Origin: Pelecanus crispus
Lineage: Eukaryota > Chordata > Aves > Pelecaniformes > Pelecanidae
Assembly: GCF_030463565.1 (NCBI RefSeq)
Contig: NC_134643.1
Coordinates: 48,212,221 to 48,276,220 of the forward strand
Reading direction: 5' to 3'
Length of the DNA: 64,000 bases
Shown here piece after piece: positions 13,631 to 28,119 of this stretch; position 1 is the first letter of the stretch, and the number at the start of each line of letters is the position of its first letter. Made by a program: the position numbers and the translations under genes. The notes under the pieces are model-generated. The model ran no database searches, was not told where the DNA came from, and saw only the letters and a program-made list of their open reading frames with translations.

Positions 13631-16414
13631 TTCCCAGTCAGCTGATGTGTCATATGCCTCATTCTGTACTCTGAGCAATCTTGACCCTTTCTAACCTCTC
13701 TCTTCCTTAGCTTCACCCCCTATGCAGTATGCATGTTTTGGAAACACTTCCATAAACTTTTCTAAAATTCACTGCTGAAGAAATGCTTTTAAGACTTAGA
13801 TGTTAGTATTACTATTTTCTTTAAGTCAGATTTCGTCAAAGATTTTTCTCTGATGTGGGGTGTGTCCAGTTCTTAGGTTGCTGTTAAAGTTTAGTGTCTG
13901 AAATCATGAACCAGGCAACCGTTGTGATGGGTTTTGGTTGCAGCAGCGCTAATAGTTATTTGTTAGGTAAAGTCTAAAACAGTAATTGCTCTAATTTGAG
14001 CAAATCATAATCTAATAATGTTATCTAAATTACACATTATGTAATTATCGGTAAACATATGTGCACATAGGTAGATTGTATCTTATTTACAGTAAGCAGT
14101 TCTGTCCACAAAATACCGCTGCAATCCCACAACAGTATTATGTGGTGTGCCCACATAACTGGCAATGTTATGGGCTTGTCACAGCCTGTGCCACATAATT
14201 ACATAGCTGTTCCACATGAATGAAATACAGAGAAAAATGCAATAGAAGGTCAAAAAATAGCAAAAGGAATAAAATGTATCTCTAATGCAGAAAGCAGTAC
14301 TGCATAGGCAATGAAATAATTATGTGGTTTGTACACATAGATGGCTGGAGAATTACGGGTTTGAAATTTCTATGGGTTCTCTTAACATTTATAGGTGGAA
14401 ATGTGAAATGTGAACACACTCCTAATGCTTTTGCACAGTAACTCAGTTAAAAGCTACGAAATCATATCAAAAATAAAGTTAACACTTATCTGCAATCATT
14501 ATCAAAAAGTAGGAAAAGTTCTGGTAAACTGAAAGAAAGAGGAAAATATACGTTTAAAAAAAGAAAAAAAGAAAGATAATTAGAAGAGGAGAGCATTCCT
14601 GGGCATTTCCAGTAGTTTATTCATATGTCATATGCTTGATCAAAAAGTTTTCTGGTGTGTAATAAAATCCCTAATTTGTATGTGTTACATAAGCCTGCAT
14701 TCTGAAAGTACTAATATCATTTTCTGACTGATGTATGTGCACATTCCAAGAATTTAAAACATTCTTTTTCATGGATACAAAATGGTATTTCAATGCTTGC
14801 GTATTACAATAAAGTCTTAGCCCTTCTCATTGGGGAATAAACCTTATGTAGTAACCTGCAGTAAATCTAAGACCTTATTATGATAATCTTGATCATTTAG
14901 ATTATTTTGCTTACTATTGCTAAGTGCTTAGGAAGGCACGCTGACTTACAGTTTAAACTGGGCACTTGAAATTAATATGGTTTTGCTGAATGACAAGTAG
15001 GATAGACTTCCTGATTCATCTTTGTATGTAGTTTAAGTTACCTATATGGTTAACCACTTCACTGTTAATCAGTATCTCCAAATCATTAACATATAACTTG
15101 AATTTAAACGTACTTTTTCCCTCAGAAGGTTACAGAACATCTTGATAATTTAACATAGGAATAGACAAATATGCAGATGCAGAGCTCTATTTAAGGCAAA
15201 GATTCCTCCTCATTGAAATTAATTTCCAATTAATTGGAAAAAAAGGTTTGTGGTAATAAAACTAAGGGCAAAAAGTCTAAAGAGTTAAATATGGTGATCA
15301 CTGCAGATGGAAGTCCAATACTGCACTTTGTGAAAAAAGTGTACCAGTATCTTAAATTTCTCCCAAATTTTTGGCTCTAAGCTATAAATGTAAAAGGGAA
15401 GGTTTTAATTAGCTTCAGAGGACTTTCAATCAGGTTCTTTACAAACCTGAAATTAAGTTTGCTCCAGTGATTAATACAACCTTAACTATTACTCTGACTG
15501 GAATTGGGTGAAAACACTTATCTTTCTTTGAAAGAAAAAAACAAATATTTTACATCAGAGAGCCAGACAGCCCTGTTAAAATCTGGCATATAACACTGAA
15601 TATTGTTGTCTATGAGATGATGAAGCCTCAGATTCTACGATGATAAGGACTGGATAATAATTCCGTGGAAAGGTTAGTTGTTTAAAATACTGTGGCCTCC
15701 TGGGTCTTTGGGAATTGGGACATTAGAAAACTTCTGCTGTGTATTGAGGCAGGTTAGATGGAAATAAGAGTGATCAATTCCATTGGTTTGAATCTCTCTG
15801 AGCATCACAATGATTGCATTATTTCTACTAAGGAAAGACTAAGAACTTTCTACTTAAAGATTTTGAACATACAGAGCTCTCACAAGCTTAAAGCAACTGT
15901 AAATATTAAGGCCAAAAATATAAAGAGTCAACAGGATAAAACTGTTACTCTTTTCAAAAAGTTTCTTGGCACTGCTATGGAAGAGAAAATAAAATATTCA
16001 TGTTTACAGCAATAATACAGCCTGCTACCTGTGCAAAGCGAAACTTTACAATCATGGTCATTAAACATATAAAAGGCAAGCGTCAGAAAGCAAGCGATAA
16101 ACTTTCTGTGCTGACGCAAAGGGTACGCAGTCACTAAGAAAGAGTGTAAAATCTCTGTATCTTTGGAGTTGTTGGCTTGAAAATGCATGAACTTTTTAAT
16201 GGATTTTACATTAAACAGCGACTGGGTAAAGACAAAGAAATGAAACAGGTCTCCGTTTCATCTGAGTTCTCTAAGTTAGCCTGGACTACAAAGCCTGTCT
16301 GCACTGGTGCAGTGCTGCTCTTGGTACAGTGAGCTGGTTTGAACAGGAAGTCTGGAGATCGTCTCCTCCAGAATAGCCTACAACTTTATAGCAATGGCAT
16401 TTTCCTGAAAAAAA

Positions 16415-16500
16415 GGGAGCTGCGGGATTCAGCCCCCTGAGGAAGGGGCTGAGACCCAGTCTCTCAATTCCCGATCGAGCAGTCTAGCTACTACGATATT
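16415..16500 (-). mobile_element. Decayed tRNA-like (SINE-type) retroposon remnant
   Basis: Read on the minus strand, this has an A-box-like TAGTAGCTAGACTG (16480-16493) and, about 25 nt further, a B-box-like GGTCTCAGCCCC (16445-16456) followed by a G/C hairpin (GCCCCnnnnnnnnGGGGC). The spacing and order resemble a tRNA-derived pol III promoter of an ancient amniote SINE. Neither box is intact and the family is not identified. Confidence 0.4.
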
Positions 16501-17628
16501 ATGCAAAAGCTTGGCGACATTACCACTAGCGTAGTCTTTCCTTTTTGGTTGGTTGGTTGGTTGTTTTTATAAAAAATGGACTCTGCTCAGACACCTGGCT
16601 TCTGAAAGGATTTGGGGCTCTTCAGCCCAGAGAGAGGAATGACTTAATCTGCCTCCTGGACTCCACTTCTGAATGTCCAGAAACTAGAAAATTTAAGTAT
16701 GTCCTTATGTTCAGTACTTCCAGCTGACTAGCTCTACACTGGGGATTTTGTAGCTTGCTCTTCTGCAGTATCTGATTTTTCTCTGTCATTGTTACTGGCC
16801 CTCAGTATCTAGTCAACAGTATTTTTAGATGGCTGCTTTTGATGTTGAATAGCTTTTCATTTCAAGGAAAGGGAGTTCTTGTTGGGTAAATGTGAAGTCT
16901 GCATTTGTGCAAAACTAACAATCTACCATTTACAGTGTGTGGTATCTTCCAGGTCAGTATTTTTAACCTTTGCCCTACATGTTCCCAAAACAAGGACCCC
17001 TTGCTAAAATGAAATATGATTTTCATTTCTGTTTTGCCATATTTATGTGCAGGTACATTGCCTCATGCCAAAATGTACCACCACTGAATGTTAGAAGTTT
17101 ATAATTAATATAATACTCTTACCTAAAGTATAATTAAAATGCTATCTGATGGTTATGGTTAATTAGCAAAAAACTAAAAGATTAAATTACTTGCTGGGCC
17201 CTTGACTGATTGAACTGATACGTGTCCTGGATAAAACATAAATATTGCAGAAAATAATCCAATATGACATCTCTGACATTCAACTGTAACTTAAATTATA
17301 GACTGGTCAGTAAATGATCTTAAGCTGTTTAAGGTTTCATCAGCCGTCTGCAAGATTGATTTTCTTCAAAATTACTGTACTAAAATGTTTTCTTTTGTTG
17401 TTGCACTGACTCGGATCACAAACCACAATTTTAAGATCGGCTCTTATTTACAAAAATGCTTTGACATAGTGCATTTGTTCAGCCTAGGCAACAATAAAGG
17501 ATTGTGGTATCATTTTGAAGAAGGTTGTTTGACAGACCCTGTTTGTTTATTTGGGGTAATGTGAGCTGCATTCACAAAATGTTATATTTTGTTTCATGAT
17601 TGTGTACATTCTCTCCCACTGCTTCCAG

Positions 17629-17749
17629 GCAAGTCCTGTAAGCAGAGAAGACATGGATTTAGACCTTGTTTCCATGGCCAGTGGAAGTGCTTTGACTGAG
17701 AACAGAGAAAAAAATAAGCAGCCACACAGACACTCAGCAAGATCTTCAA
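17629..17749 (+). CDS. LRRIQ1: LRRIQ1 coding exon (third seen)
   Basis: A 121-bp exon with acceptor ctgcttccag and a consensus GTAAGT donor. It begins in phase 0 and carries 40 codons plus one base (A). It encodes a hydrophilic, probably disordered segment: ASPVSREDMDLDLVSMASGS, then a stretch rich in Lys, Gln, His and Ser ending HSARSS. The leftover A joins AA of the next exon to give Lys. The 5.3-kb upstream intron and 15.1-kb downstream intron are long but ordinary for a vertebrate gene. Read-through past the donor would add a short tail ending near 17,832, which could be an alternative terminal exon, but the strong donor argues against that. Confidence 0.75.
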
Positions 17750-20700
17750 GTAAGTTATGGGTTTTTTTCAGTATCAGTTTTAAAGATCACTTTAAAATGC
17801 TAGGTGGAGCTGAGCATGCTTGGAATCCCTAACAACACATGCTACTTATCTTTCTGTTTCTTTCTTACCTAAAACCTTTTCGTATGTTTTCTATGGTTCT
17901 GTTTAAGAACTGCATCATTAATATCAACAGACTTTCCTCTTTTGATTTTAACCCACGGGAAGTTCCCTGTGACATATGCTAGGTCTTCTGATGATTGAGT
18001 TCTTAAAAGGTTTTCTTTTCTCTAAATTATAAAACAGAGTGGTTTTTTTAATGTTCTCCATTTTTTTTTTCCAAAAGAGGTTTGAAAAATGCATGTTTTG
18101 ATGTCTGAATACCAGAACATATATCCTAATCAAGCCCCAGATTTCTGTCATGTTGATTACCAATGATGCTGTAGTATATGCATCCTACTGAACTTAACTA
18201 TGGCTCAGTTGCAGAGGATCCGTTTAAAGCCTTATATTTTTACCACTCCTATATCATACGAATTAACAAAAGAATCTATATGTAGAAGAAATGAAAAAAT
18301 AATACTTGAAAGTCGTAAAATGGTAACATTTTAAGTTTCATGTTTTATTTTGTGTAATATAACTGAGGAAAGTGTTAATATATTTCTAATAATACGACAT
18401 ACCATATTTTGTCATTTGTGTACAATGTCTTTTCCAAATAAATAAAACTCCAAACCCCAAAAATGTATTTTACAGAAAATATAAACAGTATTAAATAACT
18501 TTGGCAAAATTATTGAAATTCCTAAAACTGTTTAGGTAGTGAAGTTTCTTGAAATGCTTTATGTCAAAATAGAAATCAGGTTATTTCATAAATTATATGT
18601 AATTGCTGGATTTGCTTTTTTGATTATGTTTTCATATATACTGACATTTCACTTTCAGTGAGAAACAAATTAAAATTCAAGGAAAACATGTAAAAATACT
18701 TGATATCTCTATTTTTTGACATATTTTGTAAAGACTTTAGAATAAAGATTTATTTACATTACATTAGTCCACCACAGGCAAAAAATAACAGTGAGTACAA
18801 TTTGTCCATGCTTATTCACTTGATTTACATTCCTAAAATTAGATTAGATAAATTTTATCATCCTAGTCAAAGTTAAATGCATCCATGGAGAAAGAATATG
18901 ATTCTTGCTCTCTGCCTGCCATCTTAGAAAAGAATTAATTGTGTCCTGAGTTTTCCTGTTTCTCTCCATTGGCTAGTGATGAAGCCCTACCGTTTAAATT
19001 AGATGAGATTCCTAATTGCCAAGATCCTGAATTTAGGTGAGACAAGTCTAAGCTACTGATGTCAATGGCAAACTTACCATTATATTCATATATTCAGAAT
19101 AGAATGTATGCATATCTTGAATAATTGAGTTAAATAGCATACACTGCATTCATATTAATGTATAACTGCTGTCTAGATTGTTACCTACACTATATCGCCA
19201 TCCAGAAAAATATATAAGCTCTTTTGAAAAAGACAGGCATGTAGAACTTGGCTCATGTTAGGAGCTTGGGAACAGTAAAGAAAAAATTGTGTCATTGTAT
19301 TATACCTTCAAAAAGAAGAGACTAGGAAAGGAGCAGGAAAGAGCAATCAACAACAGTCATGAGAGACAGACAGTTTACAGTGTCGTAATATATATGTGTT
19401 AAAATACATATCTACTACAGCACAATTACATATTCATTCTCCTTTCAGTAGTCCAGGAACTAAGGAAAAAAAGGCCCAGATCTTAAGTCTTTCTACATAC
19501 ATTTCTGTATGTGCATCTATATAAAATTTCTCATCGTGGATTTGAGAAATTAAACAGTGATGATACATTAACTTATAATGCATATTATATATAAAACCAG
19601 ACATTACTATTATCTTTGTACAATTTATATGGAGTATATAAACATGTTTATTATATTAGTTCTGTTTGACAAGGACTGTTGCTTTTCAATGATCGAAAAT
19701 AAATTATTAGCCCTGTGGTATCCTTAATCCGAAAACAGTAGAAATTTGCCTTTATTTATAATGTATCCATAAAATACTGTCCTGTTATATTGTCTCCCTT
19801 GGGTTTGCTTTCTGAAATATTTAATGAAGAATCCTAGAAATTATTTTAGTGACTTAGTAGCTGTATTTCTTTTGAGTTGGCCTGCACTTGTATTAGAGAA
19901 GAGCTTAGAAAAGATGCTGTGACCTTAGAGGTGCCACCATTTGAATAAATTGTTAAATTGAGTTCTTGTACCATTTTTCCAGGAGAATTCAGCCTCAATG
20001 GTTTGACAAGCTTTAATTAATAAAATGTTACTAAGTTCACTTTGCAACATCCATAATCCTGGTTGTTGCTCAGAATTCTTTTTAATTATTGGTAGGAATT
20101 CTTCGGCAAACTGTGCCATACAGCTGAGAGAGATGTTAGTGTATATCAGAGATATTAGTTGGGGGTATCATATATGTTTCTTACATATACTTTATAATTC
20201 AGTAATTGTATCAATAAGTTGTTCAGAACCTCCAGGCTGAAAAGTGAGGTGTAAAAATGCAGGATAAATGATTTTTAGGTATATTTACTCAAAACAAACC
20301 TAAAATATATGATGCTGAAATAAAATGCATTTTATATACTACCGGGATACATGAATGATCACATTTTTGTAAAGACAAAACATACAATGCTTCAAAGTTA
20401 CTATCCTTTAATTCAGGGGGCTTTTTAGAAAGGCTGAGTCAGGATTTTCAGAAATATTTTGGGGAACTGCTCGACTTTGATGTACTTTATGTAGACCTTA
20501 TTTTCCAAAGGTAGGTTCTTAGAATTCCTGGTTAAAGAGTTTTAAGGTTTTTATCACCCAAATTTACTGGTTTTTTTCTGAAAAAGCTGGATGGGGTAGA
20601 TTAATCCTAAACTAACTTAATTCTGTTCCTTGACAAAACAAAATGAATTAAGGAATAAAGGAAATGCTGTGGACATAGTATATCTCAGTTTAAGGAAAGC

Positions 20701-23700
20701 ATTTGTGTACTTAAAGTATTTGATGTGGTTCCATGTTATATGTTCAAAGGGAAAATTGACTGTGCGTTAAATTCACCCAGTATTAAAGAAGAAAAAAAAA
20801 GTAAAAAAAAATGTATAACCTAAAGAAAGAGTAGCAATTGTTCAGTTAGACTAATTAGTTATATATCTAATTTAGGACCTTGCCTCTATTGATGGCCAGT
20901 ACATTATGTTCTCAAACATACTACTTTATATTCCTTCCAGAAATCACAGTTATTTCTTTATGCTCCCTGGTAACTATTTTTCTTTTCTATTTCTTGAGGG
21001 TTTTTTTTTGGGTGGGTTTGTTTTTTCTTTTTTTTGTCCATTCTTGTCTGACTGCTGCTAAGATCTTAATCTCTGTTATACCTAGTGCCAATAAATTGCA
21101 AAAGTAGATGTGTTAGAATGACCTTTTGCTGATTATATTTTCTGCCTTTCAGTTTCACATAAACTTACCTCACTTTTGTAAAAAAGGACAGAAAAAAAAA
21201 TTCTTTTTCCCTGATGTATAGTTTCTCTGTAATACACATACATGAGCCATGATGGTTAGTGGCTTACAGTCAGAGTTATGCAAGATTCAAGTATCAGTCC
21301 TACACTCATTGGTATTTTTATTAATATTGGTGTGAATTGCTGGTTCTATTTTTTTTAATACTTTCCTGAACACTGGTAGTGTAGTCAGCTCTGAGTTGCA
21401 AGATGGGCATAGAAATATTTTGCAAGAATTAGAAGTTAAGTGATTATTTTTTTATACATAGCTCGACAGGATGAGGTTTCTATACTAAAGTCCAGTTTGT
21501 GAGTAGTCTACGACAATCATCAACTCCATTTTATCATCCTAATCTGGTTCTGGCCAACCAGTGCTGCACCTTTACATGAGTCTCCTATATATTTACATTG
21601 TCTACCTTTCATCACAATTTTGTGGTTTTCTTTTCTCTGAAAATCTTAAACTTCATTTTCATTGTACTTCTTGTCTTGTGAACTGCAGTCTTTTGACAGT
21701 GATTTCCAGAAGCACCAGAATTTGAAAGTGGAATGCAATGGGAGCTGTGCATCTAATTGCTATTTAAAATACTGCCCAGAATTCTTAATTCTTCTCTTCC
21801 CTGAATTCTAGTCTTTCAGGGAGCCTCTGATATCAGTAAAACACTGCTTTCCAGGAAAAAAATTTTTTAAAAATTTGGACCTGATTCTTGTCATTCCTTA
21901 ATCACCCCTAGTTCAAAAAATGGCCCATAAATACTGTCTCCACTACAAAATATTTATCAATTTAATTTCTCAGATAAATTCAAACTTTTACCATTCTGTT
22001 ATTCAGTGAAATTAAATTAATGAAGTTTAATAATGCCTTTCTTATAGTGGAAAGACTTCAAACTCAAAGAAAAAGAAAAAACATAGTAACTTTTATTTCA
22101 CTTCCCTTTTTACATCTTTCAGTTCTTATTTTTCCTCTTGACAAAATCCCCACTTTGATTTTTTTTGCCTTCCTTTCTTTTGATAATGAGAATCCTTAGA
22201 AAGTCTTCAACTTTGTTTTAAGCAATGTATGGTACAGCTTCACTTTTTTAAAAATCCCTGCTTTCCTGTTCCTTTCTCCTTAGCAATAGTATTGTCTATA
22301 TATTCTAGTTCCATAACTTCTGTCTTTCATTTAGGATTTGTAAACTCCCTGTGTGCAGTAAACATCTAATTTTTAAGCTCTCTCTTCATGCCTTTACTCA
22401 TATTTTACCGAAGGGTTTCTAGTGGTTTTTTTTTTCGTCTTTCTTTTTTTTTCTTTCTTTTTGTTTATTTGCTTATGCAGTCTGAATTAGAAGTTTGCCA
22501 TGTTATACAAACTGAGTAAAAAACATCTTAGAAACATGGGATCAAATATGAAGGTACTTATTTAGTAGTCCTTTCAATTTCTTGGTGTTGACCTACTTAG
22601 TAGACTTCCTAGAAGAAAATTGTAAAGTTTATGCTTTCTCCTTAGAAATGTGTAGAAATGCTGTAAATGTATAGAAGGTATTTACAGTACAAATTACTTA
22701 TTATTGTCAGCAAAATGCTGAACCGAGTTTACCTTAGAAATCACAACTGCTGCCACAATTTTAGGAATAAAGCTGTCTCTTCTGTAAGCCACACCTGGTT
22801 ATATGATGACAGGAATATTAGTGGGCAAGCATTTTGTCCAATAAAAGATAGTGACATAATTCCATACTATTAATATTTTTGTGCTCAGAAAATCAAGGCA
22901 TAAAATGGATGAGAAAGGGTTCTACACTTCTGAAGTAATTAAAATTTACGAGGCTTTGATACCTAGTAGAAATGCATGAATATTTTTTTGAACATCGTTT
23001 CGACATAATATTTCTTCCCATGGAGATACCTCTGTACACTGTAGCAGAATACAAAATATGCCTCAGAAAAAAAGCTGTTGATCCACCATAAATTAATGCA
23101 TAGCATACATTTACATTGTCAGAGGAAAACAGTTAGAAACTAATTAAACCTATGTTATAGGCTGAAAGAATGGAAAATAGCCTCAGTCTGGAAACCCATG
23201 GGTATGTGCGAATAGAATGGTACCTAGGCAAAAAGCCATACACAGAGATGGGATAATTTAGCAGTGGCACAACTCTATATGAATTTGAAGTTCTTTAATG
23301 ACTTCCAAACAAGAGCTTGCTCATACCCTGTGAACTCATGGTGCAGGTAGATAAAGTTCATAATCTTAAGATTGTGTCACATCCAAATTTTTCATCTCAC
23401 CTTGATGCTTTCTTTTCAATAATCAGTGAGAAAAATCACTGTATTATAAATTAATAAATCAGTACAATACTCTTCATTATATTTTAAACATTCTTCAGTA
23501 TACTGAACTTTACTTGATGCCCTATATGTGAAAATACACAGCACAATGGAATTTGTTCATGTGCAGGCGTGGATACAAAAACCTACTTTTCTGTGTATGG
23601 TAAATGTATGGTGCTGAAAGGATACATTTTATTCACATGAGAGAAAGCATTTGACTGCAGATTCAAGTGTTTTGGCTTTTTTTTCCAGTTCTGTCACTAG

Positions 23701-26700
23701 CCTGTTAGTTGGTATTAGCAATGCCATTTTGAATCTATATACATCAATTTTCCTATCTGCAGAAATAATAATCATGATATATATCATCCTTGTATAATAT
23801 TTATGTAACTCCTGATGACAGGTTGATAGCATCATTATGTTTAACTGTTAGGAAAGGGAAGGGGCCGCCTCCTCTTTTGTGAACGGGATACACTATTTGG
23901 AAGCTACCATGTCAACAAAGGAGTAATGTTACAGATAGATATACACAGGTACAGCCATGCAAATGACAAACTAGTTACAGTATGGTGACAAAATCAAGGG
24001 ATATGTCAAATGGTGGAATAATTAATTCACAAAATAAAGGTAATTGGTAACAATGTAGGTCTAACTCTCATTCCACTAACATTGTTTTTTCTTTAACTGG
24101 GGAGATGTTCTATTGAGTAACAATAGAATTGCAGTCGTCCTTCAAGAAAAGTTATTAAAAATCCAGCGAACAGTTTATAATAATAAAACTAGGAAAAATC
24201 GGGTATGTATCATGAATTTCTTTCCAGTATAGATATAAATCCTGTGTTTGGAAGTGAAGTAAATCAACATAGGTGTCACTGTTTACGTGTGCAGAGAGCT
24301 ATTTATCTTAATGTTATCTGCTTGAGAAGAAGGCTTCTCTCAAAAATGAACATAAAATCATGAAGGTAAAAGTGAATTTCTGAGCTGAAATCCTGGTTTA
24401 ATCAAAGCCAGTAAGCCAGATTTCAGTATGATACATGCATCTAATACACAATGCAAAAACTTCCAATTTTTGCTGTTTTTTTTTCTATTCAAAGATATAA
24501 TATCTGAGTATTTCCCTGTTCTAATAGTATGCAATCTTAATAACTTTTTTTTTTTTTTTTAATTTAAGGAAACACACATGTAGGCCTGGCTCATTAGTGT
24601 AGTTCAATTGATTTCCCTGCTCAGGTGTTTTAAAAATTCAACTAGTGGTGAATGCGATTAAGAAGAAGAAAATCTGGAGCGGGAAAGTACTTGTGTATAA
24701 TTTTGCATAATGAGAATACTCATGCAAGCAAATTTGACATATTCTGCAGGATCAGAACTTTTTTCTATTTGTTAAGCACAGCTGAAAGATACTGCTTTCC
24801 TAACCATTTGAAATGGTTATGCATATATATTTTCCATGTATTAGTTAACTGTTGAACAGCACATGCCTAATCTTTTTGAACAGACTACAGAATGATATTT
24901 TACAAGATGCTGCTTAATTCACTTTGAGGTGACATATTTAAAAAATGACCTAAATGCAGATTTTAAAAGGCACTTAGAACTTGCTTTCATTAAATTTAGC
25001 AGGCTAGGGAGAAAAATGATACATTATCTCATGTAATTTCATCATCTGTGTTTTGAATTATGAAAATAATTCAAGAACTGTGTATAAGAGACACACAGAG
25101 GCTTTTCCTAAATTTTAAGTGCTTAATTTTACAACCTGATTGTCTTTTAGTAGGGTTTGGGGGTTCTGGGGGGAGTGTTTGGTTTTTTTAAAGAGAAACC
25201 AGGTTAAAAAAAAAAAGAGAAAATCCACTCAGAGACATTGACTTATGTATAACTTAGTTACCCACTTGGAACCTTGGAACCATTAGACTCACCGCAAGGA
25301 TTTCTGTTATATGATATGAGTAAATTATAAAAATTTTAGGTTTCCTTTGCTGTGGGATATTTGTCAAGTGGCTTCAAAAATATTTCTCAAGTCATTGCAC
25401 AGAAAGACCCAGTGATGAACGTTGAACTACTACAGAGTTGTTGCATTGGATGGCAAAGATATGTCTATAGATTTTTTCCCCAAGACAATCTTTCTGTCCT
25501 TGTTTTTCCCTTCTAATTTGTCTCCTTTTCATTGCTGATTTTTCCATAGTTGTGTTCCCTAATCCTTTCTTTTACTATGAACAATTCTTGTTTCTGCTCC
25601 TTCAACTTCTTATTCCAGCATAAGCTTCCTCTCTCATCCACTTAGGCTTCCTTTCCACGGTCACCATTGAGTCTTGTGTTTGTTTCCACAGATCCTTGTC
25701 CGATTACCTTTTTCCACTCTCTCTTTCTCTACTCCCTTTTGTATCCAGCTAGTCCTTGCCAGCATTGCTCAGATTCATTGTCTCCTAGTTTAAATATCCT
25801 GCAAATTTGGCCTGATTTAGTGTACTATTTAGGCAGATCTTGAGTCCAGACTCTTAACCTACTTATTCTCTGTATCCTTTCTTGTCATCACCTGTATTTT
25901 CACTTCTTTTAATTATGTAAGTTCTGGAAGTTAGGGCCAACCTAGTGCCCCTTAATCTGTCTTCTTTATTCTTCCTCAGTTCCCCTTTACCAGTTCACAA
26001 CTTTCTTCTTCCCTACATTTTCTCTCTGCTTTCAGTGTCACTCTCTTTCTCGAGTCATTCTAGTCTCTTGTGCCAGCCGTATCAGGGTATTGTTTGCCAA
26101 GTTAACCTTAGTCAGTCTCGTTTCTCTCTCAGCTTTTAATTCCAGCCCTCTGCCTCTTCTCTCAGTCTCCTTCTTATAGGAGCTTTGGTTCTTATCCTCT
26201 CCATGGTTCCTGTAACTAGGCTCCATAAGCCACAGAGAGCATGAAACAAGAAGGCTCTCAAGTTCCCTGACCTAGCATGATCTTCAACATTATTTTTAGG
26301 AATAGCCTTGCTTAGCTCTGTGTAACATCATGGTAAAGCGCGTTTCCATGCTGACTGATATTTTAGGGAATATAGCCAAAAAAATCAAGAACATCTCCTC
26401 TGATCATGTAGAAACTTCAATTTGTATATACTTGATCCAAATTTGGACAGATCCTAAAAGCAAGGCTCTGTTACTTGGCCGACTTCAAGTCCCCTCTGCA
26501 AAGGGCAACATAAATATTTCACATATTTTCTTAGAAGTGAGCGACCTTTCAGAAAACTTTGGCCAAAGGCAGATACTCAGTATGTAAAATTTCATCCTAA
26601 ATGGTCAAAACTGGGGAAATAGATAAGGAACTAAAAAACAAAAGAAATATTGGGCTTTAATAGCCAATGGTGCTAAAAGTCCTGTTTGTAGTTAGGAAAA

Positions 26701-28096
26701 TGTTATATTTTACAGGAACATTTCTGGAGCATTATGTTTATTATGTTATTTATTTTAAGTATTTAGAGTGGCAATTAATAAATGTTTGTAACGTACTCTT
26801 GTAAATGCTTATCCATGTGAATTCCTTCATGTGACTGAGTCACATTTTAGAGTTCAGATTATTCAAGTATGTAATTGTCAGCATGATCTGGTTAGAACAG
26901 CATCAGTGTTTGACAAAGATAGATATTTAAGTTTGTTGTTTCTGTAAAATTTTAAGTTTGGTCTCTAGTCCTACCAACTGGAAGTCAAGGAGATTTACAA
27001 ACAAAATTAATTATTTGCTTTAAAAAAAAAAAAAGGTGACTATGTTTTATCTTCAAATCTCCATATGGAATGGAGATATATCTTTACATATTATGTGGGA
27101 TTTTGCATAAGATTATCCTGAGGCTTCTCAATGCTATTCAAATATAAGTGTGAAATACAAAACTATAATGTAAAATTGCAATGCCATAAATATTTTTTTG
27201 TTTGGATGTAAAAAAATGCAACTATTTTTTTAATCTGACTTCGATATTGCTGTAAGTAACAATATTGAAAAGTAACTTTTCTGAGATTCTAGCATTTACT
27301 GTTTTCACAGACCTGCTGAACCTAGCTTCTTTCCAGAGCTTAAATTGATGTAAACGCTTTGCTGCTAAGGATTCGTTCTGGTCACTTTCATTAAAATGTT
27401 GAAGTTTTTTCTCCACGCCTTCTTATGCTTTATTTGCTCTTAAGTAATACAATATGGTAAGGACTTTGAAATAAATTATATCTCCAGACACACAATGTTA
27501 GGTGGATCGATAAATGCCCTATGACGTCTACTATACATCATAAAATTTCTATCATAACCTGTTTAATAAGGCTTTTCTTCTTGGACACCAAGAATTTCAT
27601 TCAAAGCATTTTACATATTGCATTACTTATCAAAACAGAGGATATGTAAACCTTGACATTTGTTAAAAGACCCAGGCTTTAACCAAGAAAGACCAGAACA
27701 AATCAATAGCAGAAAACAGATTAAACAACAGAAAAGTGACTGCTTAGAAATAGAAGCATGTTAACTTAACCCAAGACAAGCTTTCAGCACATACTCAAAA
27801 GAAACGGTTATTTGATATATACAGGCACCTGGAAATCTCTCAGACTATATTGGAGCTTCATATAGTCAAATATTACAATTAAATGAAAGTACAGTAAATA
27901 ACTGTTACAGGCTGTCTTCCAAAGCCTAGTTTGGGATAGGAGAAATTAAATTGCTTTTCTTGGCTAAGATTTTGTTCCCATATGAATGGGTATTAAAGTG
28001 ACTGTATATCATGTTAAATTATACTTAATACACTTGCCAGGTTCTATTTTTTTCTAGTAGCAGTAATGGTAATAACAATAATAATTTATTTTTTTT

Positions 28097-28119
28097 ATTA
28101 TTGTTGTTGTTGTTGTTGT
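28097..28119. repeat. (TTG)n microsatellite
   Basis: An imperfect TTA/TTG trinucleotide run following a short poly(T) tract. Confidence 0.8.

Larger units (their letters stand above)
12372..17628 (+). other. LRRIQ1 intron (5.3 kb)
   Basis: An AT-rich intron between phase-0 splice sites. It contains an AC/AT microsatellite (about 13155-13203), a CR1 fragment (13360-13630) and a decayed tRNA-like retroposon remnant on the minus strand (about 16415-16500). No further exon was recognised. Confidence 0.7.

Noticed and set aside
15758..16015. An 85-codon open frame in an LRRIQ1 intron
   Set aside because: Lys/Ile-rich product of AT-rich DNA. No good flanking splice sites, and the adjacent LRRIQ1 exons already join in phase without it.
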